Positions 8,251 through 16,484 of a stretch of DNA of 64,000 nucleotides are shown here, one piece after another. The DNA lies in contig NZ_KE384534.1 in the NCBI RefSeq assembly GCF_000426545.1, positions 1 to 64,000 on the forward strand. Direction: 5' to 3'. Position numbers and translations under genes: made by a program. The DNA is from Paenibacillus massiliensis subsp. panacisoli DSM 21345. GTDB taxonomy: Bacteria > Bacillota > Bacilli > Paenibacillales > Paenibacillaceae. Each line of letters begins with the position of its first letter. The first letter of the stretch is position 1. Below the pieces are notes generated by a model that searched no databases, had not been told where the DNA came from, and worked only from the letters and a program-made list of their open reading frames with translations.

Positions 8251-8721
8251 ATGGCTAAAACTACTGGAAATCAAACTGGTGCAAAGGCACAATCCGTTGA
8301 ACAACTTCTGAACCGTCAGGTTGCCAATCTGAATGTGCTATATGTCAAGTTGCATAATTATCACTGGTATGTGAAGGGCGCTAATTTCTTCACACTGCAT
8401 GAAAAATTCGAAGAGCTGTATAACGAAGTAACTCTCAAAATGGACGAGGTAGCAGAGCGCCTGCTGACACTGAAGGGTTCACCGGCTGCTACTATGAAGG
8501 AATATTTGGAGCTCAGCTCCATCCATGAGGCGAATGGTAAAGAGGATGCCAACACGATGGTGCAAAATATCATTGAAGACTTTGCGACGCTGTGCGAAGA
8601 ATTCCAGGAAGGAATTGAGCTTGCGGAGAAATCGGACGATCAGCCTACAGCCGATATGTTCACAGGCTTCAGAGCTGACCTTGAGAAGCATATGTGGATG
8701 CTTCGCTCATATCTTGGCTAA
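8251..8721 (+). CDS. dps: Dps family DNA-protecting mini-ferritin
   Basis: 156 residues. Dps forms a dodecamer that oxidises Fe(II) with peroxide and stores the iron, protecting DNA from Fenton damage. The ferroxidase signature is clear: HNYHWYVKG with His38, then His50, Asp65 and Glu69 in the spacing HW-x(n)-LH-x(n)-MDEVAER. The N-terminal tail (about 15 residues) is Lys/Thr/Gln-rich, which could contact DNA. The ribosome site GGAAGGG is ten bases before ATG. Single gene, divergent from mtnK. Confidence 0.93.
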   Translation: MAKTTGNQTGAKAQSVEQLLNRQVANLNVLYVKLHNYHWYVKGANFFTLHEKFEELYNEVTLKMDEVAERLLTLKGSPAATMKEYLELSSIHEANGKEDANTMVQNIIEDFATLCEEFQEGIELAEKSDDQPTADMFTGFRADLEKHMWMLRSYLG

Positions 8722-8875
8722 TCAACTAGCTAGTACAAGTGTATCTTGTTGAGTCCGTGATCAAGCTGAATCGAATCAACTCCGTTGATATGCATGATGG
8801 ATAGTTGTCCCCTTGCTCCCAATGAAGCTATAATGCGTGTAGACGACAAAGGCTTCTGAAGGAGAGGATACGACT

Positions 8876-9454
8876 ATGCCAGAGACGCCAATCATTGCCG
8901 GTTTAAAGGAATGGGCTTCTGCCATTGCAGCATTAGAGAGCGGACGCCAAATCTTGGTTATGCGCAAGGGTGGGATTGTGGAAGAGACTAGACATTTTGA
9001 ACTAAAAAGTCATGATTTCTTCTTATATCCGACCTATGAACATCAGCGGAGCGAGTTGGTGAAAGAGAATGATCGCCATTTTGTGGAGGAGTCTCTGCAA
9101 GGCTGGGATGTAGCTGATAGTCATGTAACGATCCGAACCTATGCCAAGTTGGTAGAGGATATTGAGATTGTGGATCAGCAGATGCTGGACAAGCTGAGGG
9201 ACTACCATATGTGGACGGATGATTTTGCTGAAGCGCGGCTAAAGTGGAAGAGACAGCAGCCTCTGCATGTGCTTCTGCTCCAAGTCTTCAAGCTGGAACA
9301 ACCGGTGGAATTGCCTATTTTGCCTGAGTATACAGGCTGTCGTTCTTGGCTGTCCATGGATACACGTCTGGTGACGAGCGAAATGACGCCGGTGCTGGAC
9401 GCCCGGGAATTCGAGCAAAGAGTCGAGGAGATCAAGCAAGCGCTCAACGCGTGA
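8876..9454 (+). CDS. DUF1802 family protein
   Basis: 192 residues, soluble. It begins with GLKEWASAIAALESGRQILVMRKGGI and has HDFFLYPTYEHQ, the conserved pattern of DUF1802 proteins of bacteria and cyanobacteria. No enzymatic role has been assigned to the family. The ATG at 8876 is preceded by GGAGAGG. It is followed by a terminator at 9548, so it appears monocistronic. Its neighbours (dps, suf) suggest no clear functional link. Confidence 0.75.
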   Translation: MPETPIIAGLKEWASAIAALESGRQILVMRKGGIVEETRHFELKSHDFFLYPTYEHQRSELVKENDRHFVEESLQGWDVADSHVTIRTYAKLVEDIEIVDQQMLDKLRDYHMWTDDFAEARLKWKRQQPLHVLLLQVFKLEQPVELPILPEYTGCRSWLSMDTRLVTSEMTPVLDAREFEQRVEEIKQALNA

Positions 9455-9547
9455 TTAGCGGTGTGATGCACTTAACAAGAGGAGCCAGACATCATCTTGT
9501 GATGATGCGTTACTCAGCTTAGAGTGAATGAGAATACCACTTAACAA

Positions 9548-9590
9548 AAATAGGCTTGACTGGCAATTGCGGTCAAGTCTATTTTCTTAT
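9548..9590 (+). terminator. Terminator after DUF1802 gene
   Basis: AATAGGCTTGAC (9549-9560) pairs with GTCAAGTCTATT (9572-9583, one wobble), followed by TTCTTATTTT. It separates the DUF1802 gene from the suf promoter. Confidence 0.82.
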
Positions 9591-9682
9591 TTTGAGTATT
9601 TTTTTATGGAGAAATCCTGAAGTAGCTAAGGCATCCAAGAGAAGGCCTGGTTGCATTTGCAAATACAAAATTATAAAATGAC

Positions 9683-9719
9683 TTGAGAATCAATGAGAAT
9701 CAGTTTAGAATGATTATAA
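9683..9719 (+). promoter_or_regulatory. suf operon promoter overlapped by PerR/Fur-type operator
   Basis: The -35 is TTGAGA at 9683-9688 and the -10 is TAGAAT at 9706-9711, with a 17-base spacer: five of six matches in each hexamer. TTAGAATGATTATAA at 9705-9719 covers the -10. It differs from the B. subtilis PerR box (TTATAATNATTATAA) at one position and from the Fur 7-1-7 box at three, so repression by a Fur-family protein is likely. A start near 9718 would give a 5' leader of about 215 bases. Confidence 0.65.
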
Positions 9720-9740
9720 ATAAGTTAGTAACCATGAATT

Positions 9741-9777
9741 CAGGTGACATGCAGTGACGAAAGTCACAGCCTGTTTT
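9741..9777 (+). promoter_or_regulatory. Hairpin in the suf leader
   Basis: GTGAC-GAAA-GTCAC (9754-9767) is a five-pair stem capped by a GNRA-type tetraloop. CAGG (9741-9744) can pair with CCTG (9770-9773) outside it, and TTTT follows. It sits in the transcribed leader between the promoter and sufC and may act as a weak attenuator or stabiliser. Nothing else was recognised between 9780 and 9933. Confidence 0.35.
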
Positions 9778-9933
9778 CATTATACATGATTTTCGTTTGA
9801 TCAACAGCTCTAAATAAATGAAGTCACGGGGCTGTAATTTTGGGAAAATGCATGAAGATCATTTCGCAGATTGTAGAGGTCTTGCAGAATGAGCACCATG
9901 CTTACACTACGTACATGGAGGGACATCACTTAT

Positions 9934-10716
9934 ATGGCTACAAATTTCGTGATTGAAGGACTTACAGCGACAATCGAAGGCAAGGAAATTCTGAAAGGGA
10001 TCAACCTGGAAATGAAGGGTGGAGAAATCCATGCAGTCATGGGACCAAACGGTACTGGTAAAAGTACTTTGGCTTCCGCACTGATGGGACATCCGAAGTA
10101 TGAAGTAACTGGCGGGTCCGTTACTTTGAACGGAGAAGACGTACTGGACATGGAAGTGGACGAGCGCGCCCGTGCAGGTCTTTTCCTGGCCATGCAATAT
10201 CCGAGTGAAATCTCCGGGGTAACCAACTCTGACTTCCTGCGCAGTGCCATCAACGCACGTATGGAGGAAGGCAAGGAAATCTCCCTCATCAAGTTCATCC
10301 GTCAGATGGAAGGCAAAATGAAAGAGCTGGAAATGAATCCAGAGTTCGCTCACCGTTATTTGAACGAGGGCTTCTCCGGTGGTGAGAAGAAGCGTAACGA
10401 GATTCTTCAGATGATGCTGTTGGACCCGAAAATTGTCGTTCTCGACGAGATCGATTCCGGACTTGACATCGATGCTCTGAGAATTGTGGCGAATGGTGTC
10501 AATGCAATGCGTAGTGAAGATCGTGGCTTCTTGATTATTACGCACTACCAACGTCTCCTGAACTATATCAAGCCTGATTTCGTCCATGTCATGATGCAAG
10601 GACGCATTGTGAAATCCGGTGGTCCTGAGCTGGCTGAGCGTCTGGAAGCAGAAGGCTACGAGTGGGTGAAGGAAGAGCTCGGCATTGTGGATGAAACTGT
10701 GGGACAAGAGGCTTAA
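9934..10716 (+). CDS. sufC: Fe-S cluster assembly ATPase SufC
   Basis: ABC-type ATPase of the SufBCD scaffold, which builds Fe-S clusters in the cytoplasm; it has no membrane partner. 260 residues from the ATG at 9934 (GGAGGG 11 bases before); the frame is open 15 codons upstream but lacks family sequence. Walker A GPNGTGKST, signature GFSGGEKKRNEI, Walker B KIVVLDEIDSGLD and the H-loop ITHYQRLL are intact. First gene of sufCDSUB, the Bacillota order with SufU in place of SufA/IscU. Expression is likely controlled by the Fur/PerR-type box at 9705. Confidence 0.97.
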   Translation: MATNFVIEGLTATIEGKEILKGINLEMKGGEIHAVMGPNGTGKSTLASALMGHPKYEVTGGSVTLNGEDVLDMEVDERARAGLFLAMQYPSEISGVTNSDFLRSAINARMEEGKEISLIKFIRQMEGKMKELEMNPEFAHRYLNEGFSGGEKKRNEILQMMLLDPKIVVLDEIDSGLDIDALRIVANGVNAMRSEDRGFLIITHYQRLLNYIKPDFVHVMMQGRIVKSGGPELAERLEAEGYEWVKEELGIVDETVGQEA

Positions 10717-10744
10717 GATACAGAGCTAAAGGGAGGATTACTGA

Positions 10745-12049
10745 ATGACTACACAAACCATACTTCCGGTGGACTCCGAACAGCTGCGTACCTTGTCCGG
10801 GCAGAAGAACGAGCCTACCTGGTTGACGGACAGCAGAGTTCAGGCACTGGAGCTGGCGGGTCGCCTGGGGCTTCCGGTATATGAGAAGACCAAGATTGAA
10901 CGTTGGGAGCTGGGTGCTTACGGACAGCATCAGCCAGTGCAGCAGTTGAGTACGTTGGAAGAAGCACCTGCAGCCATTGCAGAGCTGCTCGGAGAGCAGC
11001 AAGAGGGCGGTCTTGTAATTCAACGTAATTCGGGAGCAGTCTTCTCCAAGCTGTCTCCTGAGCTTGCAGCCAAGGGCGTTATCTTCACGGATCTGGAGAC
11101 AGCAGCACGGGAGCATAGCGATCTGGTTCAGAAATATCTGCATACCGCAGTGAAGGCCGACGAGAGCTCTGTAGCTGCGCTACACGCTGCATTGTGGAAT
11201 GGGGGCGTATTCTTATACGTGCCGAAAAATGTTGAAATCGAGGAGCCGCTGCAAGCGGTATTCCTGACGGACGACGCTTCAGCAGCTTTCGTACCGCACG
11301 TACTTGTTATCGCTGAGAGCAACAGCTCCGTTAACTATGTAGACAACTATGTGTCCAGTGAGCTGTCTGCACCTATTTTCCACAACGGTGTCGTTGAGGT
11401 GTTCGCAGAGGCTGGTGCGAAGGTGCGCTATGCGTCTGTTCATCAGTTCGATAAGCTGGCGACAGATATCTCTAACCGCCGTGCGGTGCTCGGCAATGAT
11501 GCGTCCATCGAATGGATCGTCGGCGAGCTGAATGATGGAAATACAGCAAGCAATACAATGACTATTCTACGTGGCAACGGCTCTACATCCGATGCCAAGA
11601 TTATCGCAGTAGGCTCTGGCAATCAGAAGCTGAATTACACGACACAGGCACAGCATTTTGGCAAAAGTTCTGCCAGCCAGATGATCACTCGCGCTGTTAT
11701 GCGTGAGGAGGCTTCATCGATCATTAACGGCATTACCAAAATCGAAAAAGGTGCTACGAAAGCGGACGGTCAACAAACCGAGCGTGTGCTGATGCTAAGC
11801 GGCAAAGCTCGTGGCGATGCCAACCCGATCCTGCTCATTGATGAGGATGATGTAACGGCAGGTCACGCAGCATCTGTAGGTCAGGTGAATCAGGAGCAGA
11901 TCTATTACCTGATGTCCCGTGGTGTGAGCCGTGAGGACGCTGAGCGCCTGATTATCTATGGCTTCCTGGCTCCGGTTGTATCGGAGATTCCGCTGGAGGG
12001 CTTGCAGCAGCAATTGCAGCGTCTAGTGGAGAGGAAGCTGGGACAATGA
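10745..12049 (+). CDS. sufD: Fe-S cluster assembly protein SufD
   Basis: 434 residues; paralogue of SufB and its heterodimer partner in the SufBC2D scaffold. The C-terminal half carries the beta-helix core (for example YVDNYVSSELSAPIFHNGVVEV, HFGKSSASQMITRAVM) and the ending ISRG-like segment MSRGVSREDAERLIIYGFLAPV shared with SufB at 13716, which is good internal evidence of paralogy. Starts 28 bases after sufC with AGGGAGG. Its stop overlaps the sufS start by four bases. Confidence 0.95.
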   Translation: MTTQTILPVDSEQLRTLSGQKNEPTWLTDSRVQALELAGRLGLPVYEKTKIERWELGAYGQHQPVQQLSTLEEAPAAIAELLGEQQEGGLVIQRNSGAVFSKLSPELAAKGVIFTDLETAAREHSDLVQKYLHTAVKADESSVAALHAALWNGGVFLYVPKNVEIEEPLQAVFLTDDASAAFVPHVLVIAESNSSVNYVDNYVSSELSAPIFHNGVVEVFAEAGAKVRYASVHQFDKLATDISNRRAVLGNDASIEWIVGELNDGNTASNTMTILRGNGSTSDAKIIAVGSGNQKLNYTTQAQHFGKSSASQMITRAVMREEASSIINGITKIEKGATKADGQQTERVLMLSGKARGDANPILLIDEDDVTAGHAASVGQVNQEQIYYLMSRGVSREDAERLIIYGFLAPVVSEIPLEGLQQQLQRLVERKLGQ

Positions 12050-13269
12050 TAACTGCACAGATTCGTGAGCATTTTCCTATATTGAATGAGACCATTAATG
12101 GTCATAAGCTGGTGTATCTGGACAATGCGGCTACCTCGCAGAAGCCTCGTATCGTCCTGGATACACTCAAGCAATACTATGAGCATGAGAACTCCAATGT
12201 GCACCGCGGTGTGCATACTCTCGGTAGCAGGGCGACTGATGCTTATGAGGGAGCACGCGAGAAGGTGGCACGGTTCATTCATGCGCGGCGCAGCCAGGAG
12301 ATTATATTCACTCGTGGCACGAGCACGGGCTTGAATATGGTCGCTTCCTCTTATGGTAAGGCTAACTGCGGTGAAGGCGATGAGATTGTGATTACTCCGA
12401 TGGAGCATCACAGCAACCTGATCCCTTGGCAGCAATTGGCCAAATCCACGGGAGCTACACTCAAATATATTCCTCTTCAGCCGGATGGCAGCATTGAGCT
12501 TGCAGACGTCGAGAAGACGATTACAGACCGCACGAAGATTGTCTCCATGGCCTATGTCTCCAATGTTATGGGCGTTGTCAATCCAGTGAAGCAAGTAGCT
12601 GAGATTGCCCACCGTCATGGTGCAATCATGGTCGTTGATGGTGCACAGAGCACTCCGCATATGAAGATCGATGTGCAAGACCTTGATTGTGACTTCTACA
12701 CGCTCTCTGGTCATAAAATGTGTGGTCCTACCGGGATCGGTGCGCTATATGGCAAGAAGGAGCTGCTGGAGGCAATGGAGCCTGTCGAGTTCGGTGGCGA
12801 GATGATCGACGATGTCGGACTGTATGATTCAAGCTGGAAGGAGCTTCCTTGGAAGTTCGAAGCAGGCACTCCAATCATCGCTGGAGCGGTTGGTCTCGGA
12901 GCTGCTATTGATTTCCTGCAGGAGATTGGTATGGATGCGATCGAAGCACATGAGAGCAAGCTCGCCAACTACGCGATGAGCCGCTTGAAGGAGATTGATG
13001 GACTTCAGATCTATGGACCTTCGGTCAGAGATGTTGGTCTCGTTACCTTCAATCTGGGAGAGGTTCATCCCCATGATGTAGCTACTGTACTGGACAGCCA
13101 AGGAATCGCCATCCGGGCAGGCCATCATTGCTGTCAGCCGCTTATGCGCTGGCTAAATGTTGGATCTACAGCACGCGCGAGCTTTTATCTGTATAATACA
13201 GAAGAGGAAGTTGATGCTCTGGTCAGCGCCTTAATCCAGACAAAGGAGTATTTTGGCGATGCAACTTGA
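12046..13269 (+). CDS. sufS: Cysteine desulfurase SufS
   Basis: PLP-dependent class V aminotransferase-fold enzyme that takes sulfur from cysteine and passes it to SufU. 407 residues. Seen: DNAATSQKP near the N-terminus, MEHHSNLIPWQ, VDGAQSTPHM, and LSGHKMCGPTGIGALYG with the PLP lysine. The active-site Cys region is RAGHHCCQPLM near the C-terminus, giving the type II (SufS) form. ATG overlaps the sufD stop (ATGA), so the two are coupled. Confidence 0.97.
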   Translation: MITAQIREHFPILNETINGHKLVYLDNAATSQKPRIVLDTLKQYYEHENSNVHRGVHTLGSRATDAYEGAREKVARFIHARRSQEIIFTRGTSTGLNMVASSYGKANCGEGDEIVITPMEHHSNLIPWQQLAKSTGATLKYIPLQPDGSIELADVEKTITDRTKIVSMAYVSNVMGVVNPVKQVAEIAHRHGAIMVVDGAQSTPHMKIDVQDLDCDFYTLSGHKMCGPTGIGALYGKKELLEAMEPVEFGGEMIDDVGLYDSSWKELPWKFEAGTPIIAGAVGLGAAIDFLQEIGMDAIEAHESKLANYAMSRLKEIDGLQIYGPSVRDVGLVTFNLGEVHPHDVATVLDSQGIAIRAGHHCCQPLMRWLNVGSTARASFYLYNTEEEVDALVSALIQTKEYFGDAT

Positions 13270-13675
13270 CGATCTCTACCGCCGTGTCATTATGGATCAT
13301 TATAAAAATCCCCGCAATCGTGGACGTTTTGAGGAAGATTCAGTTACAGTCGACCTGAACAACCCGACATGTGGAGACCGCATTTCTTTACAGCTCAAGC
13401 TGCAGGATGGATTGGTGGAGGATGCCCGCTATACGGGTGAAGGCTGCTCGATCAGTATGTCTTCCGCTTCCATGATGACTGAGGCTGTGAAGGGCAAGAC
13501 GTTGAATGAAGCTCTCGAACTGGCAGAACGCTTTTCGTCCTTGATGAAAGGCGATGAGGTCGAGTTCGAGGATTACGAAGATATTGAAGCACTGTCCGGC
13601 GTGAACAAATTCCCGGCTCGCATCAAGTGCGCTACACTGGCTTGGAATGCGCTACGTAAGGGAATTGATCAGTAG
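13259..13675 (+). CDS. sufU: Zinc-dependent sulfurtransferase SufU
   Basis: 138 residues. SufU accepts the persulfide from SufS and delivers it to SufBCD in Gram-positive bacteria. The three cysteines of the IscU fold are seen in NPTCGDR, GEGCSIS and RIKCATL, and the Gram-positive insertion FSSLMKGDEVEFEDYEDIE, which separates SufU from IscU, is present. The ATG at 13259 is preferred to a TTG at 13253 since AAGGAG lies ten bases before it. The gene overlaps the end of sufS by 11 bases. Confidence 0.95.
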   Translation: MQLDDLYRRVIMDHYKNPRNRGRFEEDSVTVDLNNPTCGDRISLQLKLQDGLVEDARYTGEGCSISMSSASMMTEAVKGKTLNEALELAERFSSLMKGDEVEFEDYEDIEALSGVNKFPARIKCATLAWNALRKGIDQ

Positions 13676-13715
13676 GATCACGAATTAATCATAGAATGAG
13701 GAGGGTACAAAGACC

Positions 13716-15113
13716 ATGTCGAAAAAGGCACCCGAGTTAGAAGAGTACAAGTATGGGTTTCGCGACGAGCATAAGGCCATCTTTCAAACTGGTAAAGGTC
13801 TGACCCCGGAAATCGTAAAAGAAATCTCCAAGATTAAAAATGAACCGGAATGGATGCTCGAATTCAGACTCAAGGCATTGAAACAATTCGAGAAGATGGA
13901 CACTCCACAATGGGGTGGGAATCTGGATGAGCTGGATTTCAATGATATCCAGTATTATGTCAGACCATCCGAGAAGCAAGGAAAGACGTGGGAAGAGGTT
14001 CCAGCGGAGATCAAGGAGACCTTCGACAAGCTCGGAATTCCTGAAGCGGAGCAAAAGTTCTTGGCTGGTGTATCCGCACAATATGAATCTGAGGTAGTCT
14101 ACCACAATATGCAGAAGGAGCTTGAGGATCAAGGCGTCATTTTCACCGATACCGATACGGCATTGCGTGAGCACCCAGAGATCTTTAAAGAGTACTTCTC
14201 TACTGTAGTTCCGACAGCCGACAACAAGTTCGCTGCGCTGAACAGTGCAGTATGGTCAGGTGGTAGCTTCATCTACGTTCCTAAGGGTGTAAAATGCGAG
14301 GTGCCTCTGCAGGCTTACTTCCGTATCAACTCCGAGAACATGGGGCAATTCGAGCGCACGCTCATTATTGCTGACGAGGATAGCTTCGTTCACTATGTAG
14401 AAGGCTGTACGGCTCCGATCTACAGCACGAACTCGCTGCATAGTGCGGTGGTTGAGATCATCGCCAAGAAAAATGCACGTGTACGCTACACCACGATTCA
14501 GAACTGGGCACCTAACATCTACAATTTGGTGACCAAGCGGGCTGTTGCAGAAGAAAATGCAACTATGGAGTGGGTTGATGGCAACATTGGCTCCAAGCTG
14601 ACGATGAAGTACCCAGCAGTAGTATTGAAGGGACGCGGAGCTAAAGGAATGGTGTTGTCCATTGCTGTAGCCGGTAAAGGCCAGCATCAGGATGCAGGAG
14701 CGAAAATGATTCACCTTGCTCCAGACACCACCTCTACGATCGTATCCAAGTCCATTAGTAAGCATGGTGGTAAAGTAACTTACCGTGGTCTTGCTTCCTT
14801 CGGACGTCAGGCTGAGGGCGCGAAATCGAACATCAAGTGTGACACGCTGATTCTGGATAACGAGTCCACTTCCGATACCATTCCATACAATGAGATCTTC
14901 AATGATAACATTACACTGGAGCATGAAGCGACGGTATCGAAGGTATCCGAGGACCAGCTCTTCTACCTGATGAGTCGTGGTCTGAGTGAAGCGGAAGCGA
15001 CACAGATGATCGTTATGGGCTTCATTGAACCGTTCACCAAGGAGCTTCCTATGGAGTATGCGGTAGAGATGAATCGCCTCATCAAGTTCGAGATGGAAGG
15101 CTCCATCGGTTAA
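13716..15113 (+). CDS. sufB: Fe-S cluster assembly protein SufB
   Basis: 465 residues, normal length. SufB carries the nascent cluster in SufBC2D. Conserved stretches seen: VPLQAYFRINSENMGQFERT, VEGCTAPIYSTNSLHSAVVE (with the conserved Cys), NWAPNIYNLVTKRAVA, and the C-terminal IEPFTKELPMEYAVEMNRLI. Last gene of the operon; the ribosome site is GAGGAGGG ahead of ATG at 13716. A terminator follows at 15171. Confidence 0.97.
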   Translation: MSKKAPELEEYKYGFRDEHKAIFQTGKGLTPEIVKEISKIKNEPEWMLEFRLKALKQFEKMDTPQWGGNLDELDFNDIQYYVRPSEKQGKTWEEVPAEIKETFDKLGIPEAEQKFLAGVSAQYESEVVYHNMQKELEDQGVIFTDTDTALREHPEIFKEYFSTVVPTADNKFAALNSAVWSGGSFIYVPKGVKCEVPLQAYFRINSENMGQFERTLIIADEDSFVHYVEGCTAPIYSTNSLHSAVVEIIAKKNARVRYTTIQNWAPNIYNLVTKRAVAEENATMEWVDGNIGSKLTMKYPAVVLKGRGAKGMVLSIAVAGKGQHQDAGAKMIHLAPDTTSTIVSKSISKHGGKVTYRGLASFGRQAEGAKSNIKCDTLILDNESTSDTIPYNEIFNDNITLEHEATVSKVSEDQLFYLMSRGLSEAEATQMIVMGFIEPFTKELPMEYAVEMNRLIKFEMEGSIG

Positions 15114-15170
15114 CAATCAATAGCACAGAATAGCACAGTGATTTCTGAAGCTAAATGAGATAGACCAAGA

Positions 15171-15208
15171 GGGCATGATACCGTAGAATACGGATCATGT
15201 CCTTTTTT
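15171..15208 (+). terminator. Terminator of the suf operon
   Basis: GGGCATGAT (15171-15179) and CCGTA pair with TACGG and ATCATGTCC, a stem of about 14 pairs with a GAA loop, and TTTTTT follows. It lies about 55 bases past sufB. Confidence 0.88.
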
Positions 15209-15262
15209 GGATGAGCTGAATTATGAGGAGATCCATGCAGATATGGAAACATCGTCCGCAGA

Positions 15263-15297
15263 CAAAATAAAGAAGCCCAACTCTAGGATTGGGCTTC
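15263..15297 (-). terminator. Terminator of minus-strand HD-GYP gene
   Basis: GAAGCCCAA (15272-15280) pairs perfectly with TTGGGCTTC (15289-15297). Read on the minus strand the stem is followed by TTTATTTTG, so it ends the transcript of the gene at 15350. Confidence 0.8.
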
Positions 15298-15349
15298 GTC
15301 GTTATGCGATCATGATTTGTTGAATCAGCCAGCTGCTGCTCATATGATC

Positions 15350-16408
15350 CTATAAATACACTTCTTCAATAGCCAGCTGTCTTTTCACAGACAAATCCAC
15401 AAAATCATTCGTATCCAGCTTGACGAGCGGTCGGAAATAATCAATGGGATTGTTGAGTACAATGATACCCGTCTGGCCGGAATTTAGCAGCACTCGCTTG
15501 TTGATGAAATTAGGTAGCATATGCCGTATGAAGGCTTGTGTGGCCTCACCATTCAATTCACCGAAGCTCATCTCGTATAGCTCGCGCAGCACACTAAGCA
15601 GCTCCTGCTTGTTCTGGTAGACTCTGTGAGAGGTCATGGCACTGTACACGTCAGCAACGGCAACAATTTTGGAATAGGGATGAATCTCGTCCTTCGTCAA
15701 TCCATATGGATAGCCACTGCCTGATTCTCGCTCATGGTGCTGCAGAGCAATGGTAGCGGATAGTTCATCACCGGTAGAATTTTTGATCAGCTCATAGCCA
15801 TATTGAGTATGCTTCTTCATCTCGCGGAACTCGTCTTCTGTCAGCTTACCAGGCTTGTTCAGGATTGCCTTGCTGATCATGCATTTTCCGATATCATGTA
15901 AGTATCCGGCTTTACCAGTCACATAGGCCTCTTGATCGGAGTGTCCCAGCCACTTCGCCAGATAGTAGGAGAGTACGCCTACTTGCAGGGAGTGGTTGTA
16001 TGTATACTCATCGCCGCCATCCAGCATGAGCAGCAATGAGACTACATCCTTCTGATTGCCTAGCTCCGATATCAGCGGGGTAAGCATCTCATCCACCTGC
16101 TGGTCATTAATTCTGCTAGTGGCTGCTGCTTCCAGGAACAGATTCTCTATGCCTTCCAGAGCATTGTCAAATAACGGAATAAGCGGACGAAGCAGGTCGG
16201 GAGAGGCAGGATGGTCTGGTCCAAATTCACCCGCAACTACCGGCTGTCCTGGTTCAATTTCTATGTAATCAATGTGATGCTGAATCAGCTTTGATATATC
16301 GTCATGCGCAAGAACGGTCCCTTTGACCATCACAGGTACACCGTTTGCGTTGTAAGTATCGGTCTTTAGGCAATCTCCAGGCTTGGCATCGGTTACATGG
16401 ACTCTCAA
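15350..16408 (-). CDS. HD-GYP domain protein (putative c-di-GMP phosphodiesterase)
   Basis: 352 residues. HD-GYP proteins hydrolyse cyclic di-GMP to pGpG or GMP. An N-terminal region of about 120 residues, shared in layout with the paralogue at 18863, precedes the metal-dependent domain. Metal-site motifs: HSLQVGVLSYYLAKWLGHS, HDIGK, HHERESGSGYPYGL (the GYP signature) and VADVYSAMTSHRVY, all intact. No transmembrane segment is seen. Start is TTG at 16408 with a weak AAGGG site; the next Met is at residue 28, inside conserved sequence. Confidence 0.9.
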   Translation of the reverse strand: MRVHVTDAKPGDCLKTDTYNANGVPVMVKGTVLAHDDISKLIQHHIDYIEIEPGQPVVAGEFGPDHPASPDLLRPLIPLFDNALEGIENLFLEAAATSRINDQQVDEMLTPLISELGNQKDVVSLLLMLDGGDEYTYNHSLQVGVLSYYLAKWLGHSDQEAYVTGKAGYLHDIGKCMISKAILNKPGKLTEDEFREMKKHTQYGYELIKNSTGDELSATIALQHHERESGSGYPYGLTKDEIHPYSKIVAVADVYSAMTSHRVYQNKQELLSVLRELYEMSFGELNGEATQAFIRHMLPNFINKRVLLNSGQTGIIVLNNPIDYFRPLVKLDTNDFVDLSVKRQLAIEEVYL

Positions 16409-16484
16409 ACGGACACAACCCTTTCTTATAGTGGGATTATGTCCAATATATCAAGAAAGAATTAGTGGCACAATTACTATTTTA

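Noticed and set aside
9907..10707. 266-codon antisense frame inside sufC
   Set aside because: Covers sufC exactly, has no ribosome site or family motif; a shadow of sufC codon bias.
14256..15116. 286-codon antisense frame inside sufB
   Set aside because: Lies wholly within sufB and translates to unstructured His/Arg/Leu-rich sequence; shadow frame.
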